Shown: piece after piece, positions 1 to 7,583 of the stretch | How positions within the stretch are numbered: the stretch's first letter is position 1 | Layout: each line of letters opens with the position of its first letter | DNA from: Balneolaceae bacterium | Lineage (GTDB): Bacteria; Bacteroidota; Rhodothermia; Balneolales; Balneolaceae | Reading direction: 5' to 3' | DNA length: 64,000 bases | Assembly: GCA_006969905.1 (NCBI GenBank) | Contig: CP030887.1 | Coordinates: 1,532,001-1,596,000 of the forward strand | Position numbers and translations under genes: made by a program | Notes under the pieces: generated by a model | The model's database searches: none | What the model saw: only the letters and a program-made list of their open reading frames with translations | Told to the model about the DNA's origin: nothing

Positions 1-5
1 TTTTT

Positions 6-189
6 CTCCAACGGTTTGACCTGTGCGGAAAGTAGGAAAAGATTCTCTAACACAACTAGAGACTGAGCCAAAACTTTGTTTTGAAATGTACATTATCTTA
101 AACATGGAGAAACGAGGTTTTTGGCGGTTTAAGAACCGAGAATTAAATAGCAGCTTAATTCCTCGCATGGGTTATACCGTTTGTTAGGC
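6..189 (-). other. attC-like recombination site (distal to DUF2971 gene)
   Basis: Read on the minus strand, this stretch starts with GCCTAAC (189-183) and ends with GTTGGAG (12-6), which fit or nearly fit the RYYYAAC and GTTRRRY outer boxes of integron attC sites. The arms just inside pair: CAACGGT (9-15) with ACCGTTTG (176-183), with one bulged base, as is typical of attC stems. An inner imperfect palindrome (CGAGAATTAA against TTAATTCCTCG, about 137-165) would extend the fold. At 184 bp it is longer than usual attC sites. It begins 7 bp beyond the stop of the DUF2971 gene. No integrase is in the window, so the assignment is inference from boxes and symmetry. Confidence 0.45.
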
Positions 190-196
190 ATAGTTT

Positions 197-1030
197 TCAT
201 CGTTTTGAGGTACGGATAGTATTAGTAAGTACACTTTTCTTCAAAATAGCTCTTGGACTATATTTATCAATCAAAGCTTTAACGGTAATTTCATTTCCCG
301 GAGTGCAGTGAGGTCCTAAAGTTACTTCCATAGATTCGAATGCATGTGGGTCAATATCAATATCAAAAAAATCCAAACCTGAACCATTTCCATTGTATAA
401 TGCGTTAACAATAAAGTTTGGAATGTCTCTTTGCCATTTTTCATCATCAATTCCACTGTTGGGAAATGATGGAAAAATCATCAGAACAAAACGAAACTCT
501 TTTTGAAATGCCCAATCTGGTGACTTTAGTGAAGCAATTTCTCCGGGCTTATTGATATTGATTTTTACGCCGTTTCCTTCCTGAGTGAATGAGATTGCGT
601 TGTTCTTTTTTACTTTGTAATCAGAAGTATAACTGACGACATTCTCAAACTGATTTTCATTTAAAAACATTGGTAGAATGAAATACTTGTCTGTGAAAAT
701 CTTATCAAATGGAATGGGTGAACTCATAACCCCTGTATAAAACCTTTTTAATCTATCGGGCACTGTAATAGGTTGCCAATGAAATAGATTTCGCGGGAGT
801 TTGATACGTACACCACGCATTGAGTCTGAATACATATGCCACTGCGGTATACTTTCCTCGGAATCCAAAGTCCAGCAACTAACAAAAAAGAATTCTTGTA
901 AGCGCAACGTTTTGAACGAGGAGCCTTCTGAAATATCGTCTACACGATCAAGCCTGTTAAAGCGTATTGTTTGATGCTTAAGAATTAAAGAAAGAGTTTC
1001 AATATTGGTGTAGTGATAAATGTAGTCCAT
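197..1030 (-). CDS. DUF2971 family protein in a cassette-like unit
   Basis: A 277-residue protein resembling the DUF2971 family: it opens with YHYTNIETLSLIL and a conserved RVDD segment, followed by FFVSCWT, an SIPQWHMYS stretch and GVRIKLP, then a later WAFQKEFRF motif, all typical of that family. The biochemical role is unknown. There is no signal peptide or membrane segment, so it is probably cytoplasmic. It sits alone between two attC-like sites: its ATG is 15 bp inside one GTTAGGC box and its stop lies 7 bp from the next box. That compact packaging is typical of integron gene cassettes and suggests horizontal acquisition. Family call fairly sure; function not assigned. Confidence 0.75.
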   Translation of the reverse strand: MDYIYHYTNIETLSLILKHQTIRFNRLDRVDDISEGSSFKTLRLQEFFFVSCWTLDSEESIPQWHMYSDSMRGVRIKLPRNLFHWQPITVPDRLKRFYTGVMSSPIPFDKIFTDKYFILPMFLNENQFENVVSYTSDYKVKKNNAISFTQEGNGVKININKPGEIASLKSPDWAFQKEFRFVLMIFPSFPNSGIDDEKWQRDIPNFIVNALYNGNGSGLDFFDIDIDPHAFESMEVTLGPHCTPGNEITVKALIDKYSPRAILKKSVLTNTIRTSKR

Positions 1031-1045
1031 AAATAGATTAATTAT

Positions 1046-1147
1046 GCCTAACGTGGCTGGGCTAAGTACAGTGGTTATACCATTGAATTTAGTCCAAGTT
1101 GGGATGAGTTGCTACGCAACTTTGTACTTAGCCCAGCCACGTTGGAG
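1046..1147 (-). other. attC-like recombination site (proximal to DUF2971 gene)
   Basis: The core is a perfect 20-bp inverted repeat (1051-1070 and 1123-1142), bounded by GCCTAAC (1046-1052) and GTTGGAG (1141-1147). The boxes match or nearly match the outer core sites of attC elements; GTTGGAG misses the consensus only at its last base. The 52-bp loop carries its own hairpin, AGTTGC-TAC-GCAACT (1107-1121). Total length is 102 bp, within the normal attC range. The stem is unusually perfect, with no obvious extrahelical bases, so an ordinary REP-like hairpin remains an alternative. Confidence 0.5.
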
Positions 1148-1176
1148 ATGAAGAGCGGAGCGAATTCATCTCCAAC
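1141..1176. repeat. 12-bp inverted repeat abutting the attC-like site
   Basis: GTTGGAGATGAA (1141-1152) is followed after 12 bases by its exact reverse complement (1165-1176). It shares the GTTGGAG box with the neighbouring attC-like site and ends in a second CTCCAAC box, so a further box lies only 22 bp away with no gene between. From 1177 to 1368 I see no gene, only AT-rich sequence and one copy of a direct repeat. Confidence 0.6.
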
Positions 1177-1293
1177 AAAAGAATATGACGCATTAAGTTC
1201 ATCATATCCCAATTTCATGTGTGGGTTTTATTCACCTTATCCTTTATAAGAATATGATGATTACTAACAACCCTTACAGTATTATATATCCGG

Positions 1294-1319
1294 TTATAAA
1301 TCAATAAATAAGGAAAGTG
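1294..1319. repeat. Imperfect direct repeat, copy 1 (hydrolase 3' side)
   Basis: TTATAAATCAA, three partly matching bases, then ATAAGGAA. A second copy lies at 2685-2710 in the same orientation; 20 of the first 22 positions match. The two copies bracket the serine hydrolase gene. The similarity continues weakly to a shared AGGGTT about 20 bp further on. Confidence 0.55.
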
Positions 1320-1368
1320 TGCAATGGGTGAATGAGAAGGGTTTTATCCATACTTTATAATCATAAGT

Positions 1369-2568
1369 TTAATCTTTAAAAGAAGGTATTATATATCGTT
1401 CCAGAGTATTGAATGAAGATGGTTTCCTGGTATAATTGCCACCAGTGAAAACTATTACAGCATTTAATTCAGGGATTATCATAATATTTTGCCCACCCCA
1501 ACCAGAGGCATGAATAATACTGATTGCCTGATCTGAATGTGATAATTGTTTAATCCACCATGAATAAGAGTAATCATTTTTTCCTGGTTCACCCGGGATC
1601 CTGATGGAAGTATTTCCCTGAAATACAGAAGAAGATTTCTTAATCCATTCTTCAGAGATAACTCTTTCCCCATTCCATATTCCATTATTTAAAAACAGAG
1701 CCCCAACCTTTACCATATCGCGTGGTTTCATTTTTAATCCTCCGGCAGCTTCAAAAACTCCATTGTCAAATTGTAAAGACCAATCCACAGAATCTATACC
1801 CAGGGGTGTAAACAAATACTTATCGGAAAAATCATCAATGGCGAGGCTGGTAGCATTATTTATAATTTCTCCAAGTATTACCTGGCTTCCTCCATAATAG
1901 GAAAAGTGTGTTCCGGGTTCATACTCAAGTTTTCCATCCAAAATAAATGAGATTGGATCTTTATCTGAATACCATATCCCGATCATAGGATTGTCTGAAC
2001 TGCTATATGGAGCATTCCATTCGTACCATTCTAATCCAGAGGTCATAGTAAGTAAATGCTCAATCGTTATTCTATCTTTCCCATTAGTTTTGAAGTTTTG
2101 ATGATCTGGTAAAAAATCAAAGATAGATTGATTTACACTTTCGATAAATCCTTTATCTATAGCTATTCCGATACAAAGGGATGTTATACTTTTGGTGTCT
2201 GACATTATACTATGAAGCATATCCCTGTCCCACATCACCCAATCACCTTTATGGCTGGGTGCATCCCACTGGTATTTATGCCCCGGAAAGTACTCTTCCA
2301 ATACAAGCTTTCCATCTTTGTAAATGAGCAGCGAGTGTATCCCATCAATTCTCCCTCTCATAATCTTATTGATCGCTTTTGCAATTATAACTGAATCAAT
2401 ATCTGCCGCCTGTATTGTTCCAACTTCCATCCCGTCACTAATTTTTTCAGGTTCGTGGTATAGATATCGATAATTCGAAGATTTGGTGCAGCTGGCGAGC
2501 AATAATGAAATAAAAATAAAAGCCCGAATAAAAAATATCATCATGTTAATCAATTTATAGTAGTTCAT
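1369..2568 (-). CDS. Serine hydrolase, beta-lactamase class C fold, lipoprotein
   Basis: A 399-residue member of the beta-lactamase/penicillin-binding-protein-like serine hydrolase family (the AmpC/EstB/PBP4* group). The nucleophile motif SxxK is Ser123-Asp-Thr-Lys126, a YxG/N-like motif appears in FSYYGGSQ, and the third motif is the HxG of HASGWGGQ, in the usual order. The N-terminus is hydrophobic and ends in a lipobox (LLASC, Cys27), so it should be a membrane-anchored periplasmic or surface lipoprotein. The substrate cannot be told: esterase, D-aminopeptidase or peptidase activities occur in this family, and true beta-lactamase activity should not be assumed. It stands alone, on the same strand as the DUF2971 cassette, bracketed by imperfect direct repeats. 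Confidence 0.85.
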   Translation of the reverse strand: MNYYKLINMMIFFIRAFIFISLLLASCTKSSNYRYLYHEPEKISDGMEVGTIQAADIDSVIIAKAINKIMRGRIDGIHSLLIYKDGKLVLEEYFPGHKYQWDAPSHKGDWVMWDRDMLHSIMSDTKSITSLCIGIAIDKGFIESVNQSIFDFLPDHQNFKTNGKDRITIEHLLTMTSGLEWYEWNAPYSSSDNPMIGIWYSDKDPISFILDGKLEYEPGTHFSYYGGSQVILGEIINNATSLAIDDFSDKYLFTPLGIDSVDWSLQFDNGVFEAAGGLKMKPRDMVKVGALFLNNGIWNGERVISEEWIKKSSSVFQGNTSIRIPGEPGKNDYSYSWWIKQLSHSDQAISIIHASGWGGQNIMIIPELNAVIVFTGGNYTRKPSSFNTLERYIIPSFKD

Positions 2569-2684
2569 GATGCAATTTTAGTATGGAAAAGTATGCTGTA
2601 TGCCACAGAATTATACAAAACTCTACCTATAATATTCTGTTATATTTTATAGTTCATCCCGTTTATACAGCACTGTATACCCTA

Positions 2685-2710
2685 TTATAAATCAACACAT
2701 AAGGAAGGGA
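2685..2710. repeat. Imperfect direct repeat, copy 2 (hydrolase 5' side)
   Basis: Partner of the repeat at 1294-1319, in the same orientation, about 117 bp upstream of the hydrolase start. The rest of 2569-2776 is AT-rich and holds no gene I can support. Confidence 0.55.
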
Positions 2711-2776
2711 GCTACTGATGTGAAGAGTAAGCAGGGTTCAATATTTGAAGCTATTTGACACTCAATAAAAAAGTAA

Positions 2777-2803
2777 GTCATGCTGAACTTGTTTCAGCAT
2801 CTG
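2777..2803. repeat. Left 27-bp inverted repeat flanking GIY-YIG gene
   Basis: Exact reverse complement of 3134-3160. Each arm also folds on itself (ATGCTGAA against TTCAGCAT with a 5-base loop), so it is a REP-like hairpin. It lies 32 bp before the GIY-YIG start codon. Spurious translation of this hairpin type gives peptides such as HAELVSAS and LKQVQHD, which I recall as common in Bacteroidota genomes. Confidence 0.9.
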
Positions 2804-2835
2804 TAAGGAACAGTTTTTTAACTGCTCCTACCAGT

Positions 2836-3126
2836 ATGGCCAAAGGCTACGTATATATCATGTCCAATATTGAGCGAACCACATTATACATTGGGGTTAC
2901 AAATAATATTAATCAAAGGGTGTGGCAACACAAACAAGGAGAAGGTTCAAGATTCACTTCAAAGTATCAACTTACTATTCTTTTGTATGCTGAAGAATAC
3001 TCAACTATTACAGATGCAATTGCAAGGGAGAAGCAGTTGAAGAGATGGCATAAGGAATGGAAATGGAATTTAATCAGAAAACAAAATCCTGATTTAAAGG
3101 ATTGGTACCCTACTCTTAGAGGATAG
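2836..3126 (+). CDS. GIY-YIG nuclease domain protein
   Basis: A 96-residue single-domain GIY-YIG protein of the small UPF0213/YhbQ-like kind. YVYIMSN supplies the GIY half and LYIGVTNN the YIG half. The catalytic Arg is in INQRVWQHK, and the expected C-terminal KxxKRWxxxWK segment with its basic tail follows. The catalytic Glu is probably in AIAREKQLKRW. The start chosen is the ATG directly before KGYVYIM; an upstream TTG would translate through the repeat arm and is rejected. The gene is enclosed by perfect 27-bp inverted repeats with 32 bp on its 5' side and 7 bp on its 3' side, and looks like an independent module dropped between two minus-strand genes. Role unknown: DNA repair nuclease or repeat-mobilising nuclease. 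Confidence 0.88.
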   Translation: MAKGYVYIMSNIERTTLYIGVTNNINQRVWQHKQGEGSRFTSKYQLTILLYAEEYSTITDAIAREKQLKRWHKEWKWNLIRKQNPDLKDWYPTLRG

Positions 3127-3133
3127 CCTTGCA

Positions 3134-3160
3134 CAGATGCTGAAACAAGTTCAGCATGAC
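3134..3160. repeat. Right 27-bp inverted repeat flanking GIY-YIG gene
   Basis: Exact reverse complement of 2777-2803. It starts 7 bp after the GIY-YIG stop and ends 30 bp before the stop of the convergent secreted-protein gene. Confidence 0.9.
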
Positions 3161-3190
3161 CTATCGGAAAATTGGCTTATGAAGCATAAC

Positions 3191-6100
3191 CTAAAACCTC
3201 CTGGCCAGGACCACGGTTTCTTTGAAAGTGCGTTCTTGGCCTGTGGCGCTATTAAAGGCTTTGAACAGTACAATGTAAATACCTACCCGGTTGCGCTTGT
3301 TATCATCGGTAAGGCCATCCCAGATCAGGTTGCCTTCAAACCCGGCTGCTTTTGCATCCGCCAGTTTGCGGACTTCGCGGCCGTAGCGGTCAAAGATTCG
3401 CACGGTGATCAGGTAATCGGGTTCATCGAGGGTGTAACTGATGGAGACAGCATCTTCAAAGCCGTCATCATCCGGGGAGAAGGGATTAGGGGAAAAACTG
3501 ATGCCTACCTGTTCAGGTGAACCATCAAAGGTTTGAAAGATGGTATTTTCAAAACCCGGAGTTCCACCTGAGGTTGCCGTACTTGAACTCCAGTTTGCGG
3601 GATCATTTGCAACTCCCATAGGATCAATTCTCTCCAAAGCAACACCTTTTGTACTCAAACGATTAGGGTTGTGCCAGTTTTCATCATAAAACACAGAGTC
3701 GATACTCATGCCGGAACTGTCTGAAATAAAGATAGCATCACCCGAGGCAGACAGGCTCAGGCTGCTTCGGGCAACCAACATGCTGAATGGCTCTGTTTCA
3801 GGAGATAAATCAAAATAAGTGGCTGTTTTGCTTTCGGAAAAGTTAAGGGTTTCATCTTCTGAATACACCAGGAAATAACTTTCGGCAGGTATCCATCTAT
3901 ATTGGGTTGAGACAGGATCAATACGATCTGTTTCCCCTTCCTCATCCGGGGCGTTGCTGAGGTAAAGTCCCTCCAGTGAAACCGCATAATCGTTGGTATT
4001 GTACAACTCAATATATTCAGTTTGATCAGGAAGGTTATCCTCACTGTCAGCTAGCGGATCAAACATAATCTCGTTGATTACCACACCACCCAGTTTTAAC
4101 TCTCGTGCAATAGGTAAGCTTTGGGAAGTAGTTACATTACCCTTCACATCCGTAAGATTGGAGACTTCAATCACATTATTCTCAGGGATGAGTTCGGCAG
4201 GTATAACCAGTTCCACTGTATTGCCGGAGGTGGAATCAAAAACAATCCCGTTAATCACTGAACCGAAAGCCCTGAAAGTAGTATTTGGCTTAATGGAAAT
4301 GAACTCTGAGAAAACAACCCGCAACCCAATATCCGAATTGGTTGCAAAGATGACAGAAGGGGGTTGAGTGTCTTCTTCAAAAACTGAGCTTGATGTACCT
4401 GCCGTAAACCCGGTCTTAGATGTACTGGTTGCCCAGTTCGAAGGATCATTGGATGCAGCAAAAGGGTCTTTTCTTTCGATGGAAATCCCATTTGATCCTC
4501 CCCAGCTATTATCATAAAAAAGGCTATCGATAGCCGTACCATTACTATCTGCAATTACCACCCCATCCCCGGAATCGTTAAGGGAAGGAAAACTGGAAAG
4601 GAAAACGGAGCTGGTACTGCTTGCAAAAACCTGGTTGTCTGTAAGTACTAAAAATTCGTTAGAGGCCAGGGAAATGTTATCCGGTAAGGTTGCTTTATTT
4701 CCAGCACCGTCTTTTAATGTCCACTTATGCAGAGAAATGCTCTTAGAAGAACGATTATATAATTCCACAAATTCAGCCCCATCTTCATCCGCCCGTTTAA
4801 ACAGGATTTCGTTAATGATAATGTCAAAGGTTTGAGGAGGCTGAAATTGCAGGTACCGGAATTTTATGGATTGAGAAGTAATAAGATTACCAAACAAATC
4901 CATTTGATTTAGCACTGTTAAGGAATATTCTTGCCCGTCAGGCATTTCAGAACTGAAAGCGAGCCGGACTTTAGTATCTAAATACTCAACGGATTCAATA
5001 GCTATAGATGGGGTCAGCTGATAATTATTCCGGTTCAGTGCCTGGTCAGGCCGAATATTCTCATCGTAAACCAGTTCAATAGAGGTGTTAGTAATAATGT
5101 TAATAGTCAAGATTTTCGGTCCCTCTGTTCCTCCCGTAATCAAATTCCTTTGACCGGGTGTAGCAAATGCAGGCGAGGGGCTATCTCCCCAGTTAGCCTG
5201 CAGGTTGGAAGGCAGCGTTTGGGAAATACGCTCAAGGGAAACATCACGCCCGCCCCAATCAGAATTATAAGTCAAAGAGTCAATAGTGACACCTGATTCA
5301 TTCTTAATGATAATGGCATCTGTGGTATTGTTGAGTGATGAAAAGCCCGGTACTACAAGGGCATTCGAAACCCCAAAATTTTGAATAATGCTGCTATCGG
5401 GTGTAAGAATTACATATTGAGAGGGCACCAGTATGAAACTCTGTTCTGTAATAGTTTTACCGGAAAGGGAATTATCACTTAGTGTCCAGTTGCGAAGATC
5501 AAAGTTGGAACTTGAATTGTTAACCAGCTCAACGAATTCAGAATAATCATCAGCGGGATCATACATGAATTCGTTAATGAGTATATCCCCAGGTGTTGCA
5601 ATATCTACTTTAGTAAGTACGAAAGAAACCGAAAGAAAACCTGCAACATTACCAAAAATATCCTCTTGGTTTTCTATGGATATTGTGAAGCCTTCTCCAT
5701 CTGTATCCCTGCCAAATGGAGGGGAAACATGAAGTATTACGGTATCGGGAGAAAGGTAATTTGCTGTATGAAAAGTAGTAGGGTTATTAATATCGTTATT
5801 GAGTACAATGCCTATGCTATAGTTTGAGAGCAATTCAGCAGGCGCTTGTTTCACCCGTTCTGTAAACACAACCAGCAAAGTGCTATCATTGAGAAGCTCA
5901 AAGGACTCGATATTAGGTGGCGTGGTATCTGGTAATACATCGTTAGTTGTTCCCGGTGTTCCGGATAACGGGTTTGGCGAGTCTCCCCAGTTTTCTTTGA
6001 AAATACCAGAGACAGAATCGGCTCTGCGTTCCAGAGCCACATCAACTCCTCCCCAATCTGGTTCATATTGAAGGGAGTCAACTAAGTTTCCATTCTCATC

Positions 6101-7336
6101 AAAAACCCGGATCTGATCAGTTGTATTATTAAATGCAGGAAGAGAAGCCTGGGTAAAGCTACCTTCTGTAAATACAGATCTCAGTGTGGAAGTGTCGGTC
6201 GTAAAAACCAAAAAACTATTCGGGTAAAGAACCAGTTCAGGTTCACTGATAGTTGTGAGAGAATTGTTGTCACCAATTTCCCAGTTAGCGAGATTCAGGT
6301 ACTTGGAAGATGTGTTCTTCAATTCAACATATTCCACTAATCCTGTGGGTGGATCTTTCAGAAATTCATTGATAATCACATCACCCGGCTCAAAAGTATC
6401 AAATGTGAAAAAAGCGATGGTTGTATCGGTAAGTATTGTATCTCCGGCAGCATCTTCAATACCAGAAAGTGTCAATTCATTTTCGCCACCTGGAATTGGA
6501 TTTGAAAAGGAGATACGGACAAGGTCGTTACTCTCTACAGAAAACGAAGCTGGGTTCAAAGAGCCGGGGTTTAAAATAAAATCACTATTTGAAACACTCG
6601 CCGCGTTCACATTTTTGGAAAAAATAATGTCTAGTTCAGTTGGGTTGATCTGGCTAAGGGAGTTTATAAGCAGGGGCTCAACAGGAGGTGGATCTATTTT
6701 GAAATCAAAATAATAATCGTCTACTCTTGTACTCGTGTATGTAACTGAAACTCCAAAAAAAGAAGACGTTGAGTACGTATTATCACTAGCTGTTGCCCCA
6801 GCATTTTTAAGCTCACCGTTATAACCCTCACCTACTTCTAAAGACCATGTTCCCGTGACATCCCGGGTCACTTTAATTCTGTATTCTCCTCCAGCTCGAA
6901 ATAAGGTTGTGTCTTCCAATACCACATTTTGCGTCCCTGCATCTAAACGAACAATTTTAAATACATCATCACCTGTTTGGCCTACTCTTAATGCATACCC
7001 ATTCACTGCACCAGTTAAATCAGCAATATCGCTCATCAAAAAAACTTCTGCCTTGTTTCCATTTGATGGCGTTACTCCGTCAATTCGGATAAAAAATTCC
7101 CATTCCCCTTCAGTATTCGCAGATGGAGTGGACAGATATGAAGTTGCCGATTCGTTATCATTCAAACGCAGTACATTATTCCCTTCTAAATCAAAAATGA
7201 CAAAGTTACTGTCGGCACCTGACCATATTGGATCAGATGTGAAATCACCGTCCGAAAAATCATCTTCAAAGTTAGCTGTTTGGGATAAACCCGTAAAAGG
7301 AAGAAAACAAACTAAAAGGAATAGGGCTAACTTCAT
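3191..7336 (-). CDS. Giant secreted lamin-tail-domain protein
   Basis: A 1381-residue exported protein. A Sec signal peptide (MKLALFLLVCFLPFTGLSQT) is followed by a concanavalin-like region (about 22-215). Then SbsA-type Ig-like modules alternate with four lamin-tail domains beginning near residues 317, 582, 837 and 1083; each starts with a variant of 'INEF/INEI' and carries 'EFVEL-N/Y-NSS' and 'W-L-D'. The last ~95 residues form a FlgD/CHU_C-like Ig domain (FSPNPFSPDDDG, then IFDRYGREVRKL, IWDGLTDDN), a common anchor or type IX secretion tail in this group. No enzyme active site is recognised; a surface adhesive or structural role is inferred. It is a monocistronic gene whose leader contains an intrinsic-terminator-like hairpin. 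Confidence 0.88.
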   Translation of the reverse strand: MKLALFLLVCFLPFTGLSQTANFEDDFSDGDFTSDPIWSGADSNFVIFDLEGNNVLRLNDNESATSYLSTPSANTEGEWEFFIRIDGVTPSNGNKAEVFLMSDIADLTGAVNGYALRVGQTGDDVFKIVRLDAGTQNVVLEDTTLFRAGGEYRIKVTRDVTGTWSLEVGEGYNGELKNAGATASDNTYSTSSFFGVSVTYTSTRVDDYYFDFKIDPPPVEPLLINSLSQINPTELDIIFSKNVNAASVSNSDFILNPGSLNPASFSVESNDLVRISFSNPIPGGENELTLSGIEDAAGDTILTDTTIAFFTFDTFEPGDVIINEFLKDPPTGLVEYVELKNTSSKYLNLANWEIGDNNSLTTISEPELVLYPNSFLVFTTDTSTLRSVFTEGSFTQASLPAFNNTTDQIRVFDENGNLVDSLQYEPDWGGVDVALERRADSVSGIFKENWGDSPNPLSGTPGTTNDVLPDTTPPNIESFELLNDSTLLVVFTERVKQAPAELLSNYSIGIVLNNDINNPTTFHTANYLSPDTVILHVSPPFGRDTDGEGFTISIENQEDIFGNVAGFLSVSFVLTKVDIATPGDILINEFMYDPADDYSEFVELVNNSSSNFDLRNWTLSDNSLSGKTITEQSFILVPSQYVILTPDSSIIQNFGVSNALVVPGFSSLNNTTDAIIIKNESGVTIDSLTYNSDWGGRDVSLERISQTLPSNLQANWGDSPSPAFATPGQRNLITGGTEGPKILTINIITNTSIELVYDENIRPDQALNRNNYQLTPSIAIESVEYLDTKVRLAFSSEMPDGQEYSLTVLNQMDLFGNLITSQSIKFRYLQFQPPQTFDIIINEILFKRADEDGAEFVELYNRSSKSISLHKWTLKDGAGNKATLPDNISLASNEFLVLTDNQVFASSTSSVFLSSFPSLNDSGDGVVIADSNGTAIDSLFYDNSWGGSNGISIERKDPFAASNDPSNWATSTSKTGFTAGTSSSVFEEDTQPPSVIFATNSDIGLRVVFSEFISIKPNTTFRAFGSVINGIVFDSTSGNTVELVIPAELIPENNVIEVSNLTDVKGNVTTSQSLPIARELKLGGVVINEIMFDPLADSEDNLPDQTEYIELYNTNDYAVSLEGLYLSNAPDEEGETDRIDPVSTQYRWIPAESYFLVYSEDETLNFSESKTATYFDLSPETEPFSMLVARSSLSLSASGDAIFISDSSGMSIDSVFYDENWHNPNRLSTKGVALERIDPMGVANDPANWSSSTATSGGTPGFENTIFQTFDGSPEQVGISFSPNPFSPDDDGFEDAVSISYTLDEPDYLITVRIFDRYGREVRKLADAKAAGFEGNLIWDGLTDDNKRNRVGIYIVLFKAFNSATGQERTFKETVVLARRF

Positions 7337-7382
7337 GTTTCAGAATAGCAGACCCGTATGATTTAGTCAATATTTAACAGGC

Positions 7383-7419
7383 AAAAAAATAGGGTAAAAG
7401 GATTTTCCACCTTTTACCC
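7383..7419 (-). terminator. Intrinsic terminator-like hairpin in the leader of the lamin-tail gene
   Basis: On the minus strand a perfect 10-bp stem, GGGTAAAAGG against CCTTTTACCC, with an 8-base loop is followed by TATTTTTTT. That is a good Rho-independent terminator. It ends 47 bp upstream of the lamin-tail gene on the same strand, and the next gene upstream is transcribed away from it. It can therefore only end a leader transcript or a small RNA. Confidence 0.65.
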
Positions 7420-7430
7420 CTGGAAGGACA

Positions 7431-7453
7431 TTGGAAATGCTTCACATTTCCAA
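7431..7453 (-). promoter_or_regulatory. Second hairpin before the leader terminator
   Basis: TTGGAAATG and CATTTCCAA form a perfect 9-bp stem with a 5-base loop, 11 bp upstream (minus strand) of the terminator stem. Its TTTCCA arm could alternatively pair with the TGGAAA inside the terminator loop, which would permit an attenuation switch. That role is inference only. No known riboswitch consensus was recognised in 7380-7580. Confidence 0.4.
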
Positions 7454-7583
7454 GGCAATGATTATTGTCGTGTCTCTACAACTGTTAAGTGAGATCGTTT
7501 TATAGGGCACTCCTTACAGATTTTTCGTACATTTTTTGAATAATTTTTTTGCACTCTTAAATCCCTATAAAACAACAGTTCTT

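Noticed and set aside
1369-2568. Calling the serine hydrolase a beta-lactamase resistance gene
   Set aside because: The SxxK, YxG and HxG motifs define the broad fold only; most such lipoproteins are esterases or peptidases and no resistance context is seen.
3137-3520. Plus-strand frame starting inside the right inverted repeat (opens with LKQVQHD)
   Set aside because: Its first residues translate the repeat arm and the remainder is antisense to the end of the lamin-tail gene, which has a coherent domain in the other strand.
6855-7361. 168-codon plus-strand frame opposite the start of the lamin-tail gene
   Set aside because: Antisense to a well-formed signal peptide and conserved domain; no recognisable protein features of its own.
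7383-7460. SRP RNA (4.5S/ffs) or 6S RNA reading of the hairpins
   Set aside because: The conserved SRP tetraloop/asymmetric-bulge consensus is absent and there is no long bulged helix as in 6S RNA; left as an unnamed leader or small RNA.
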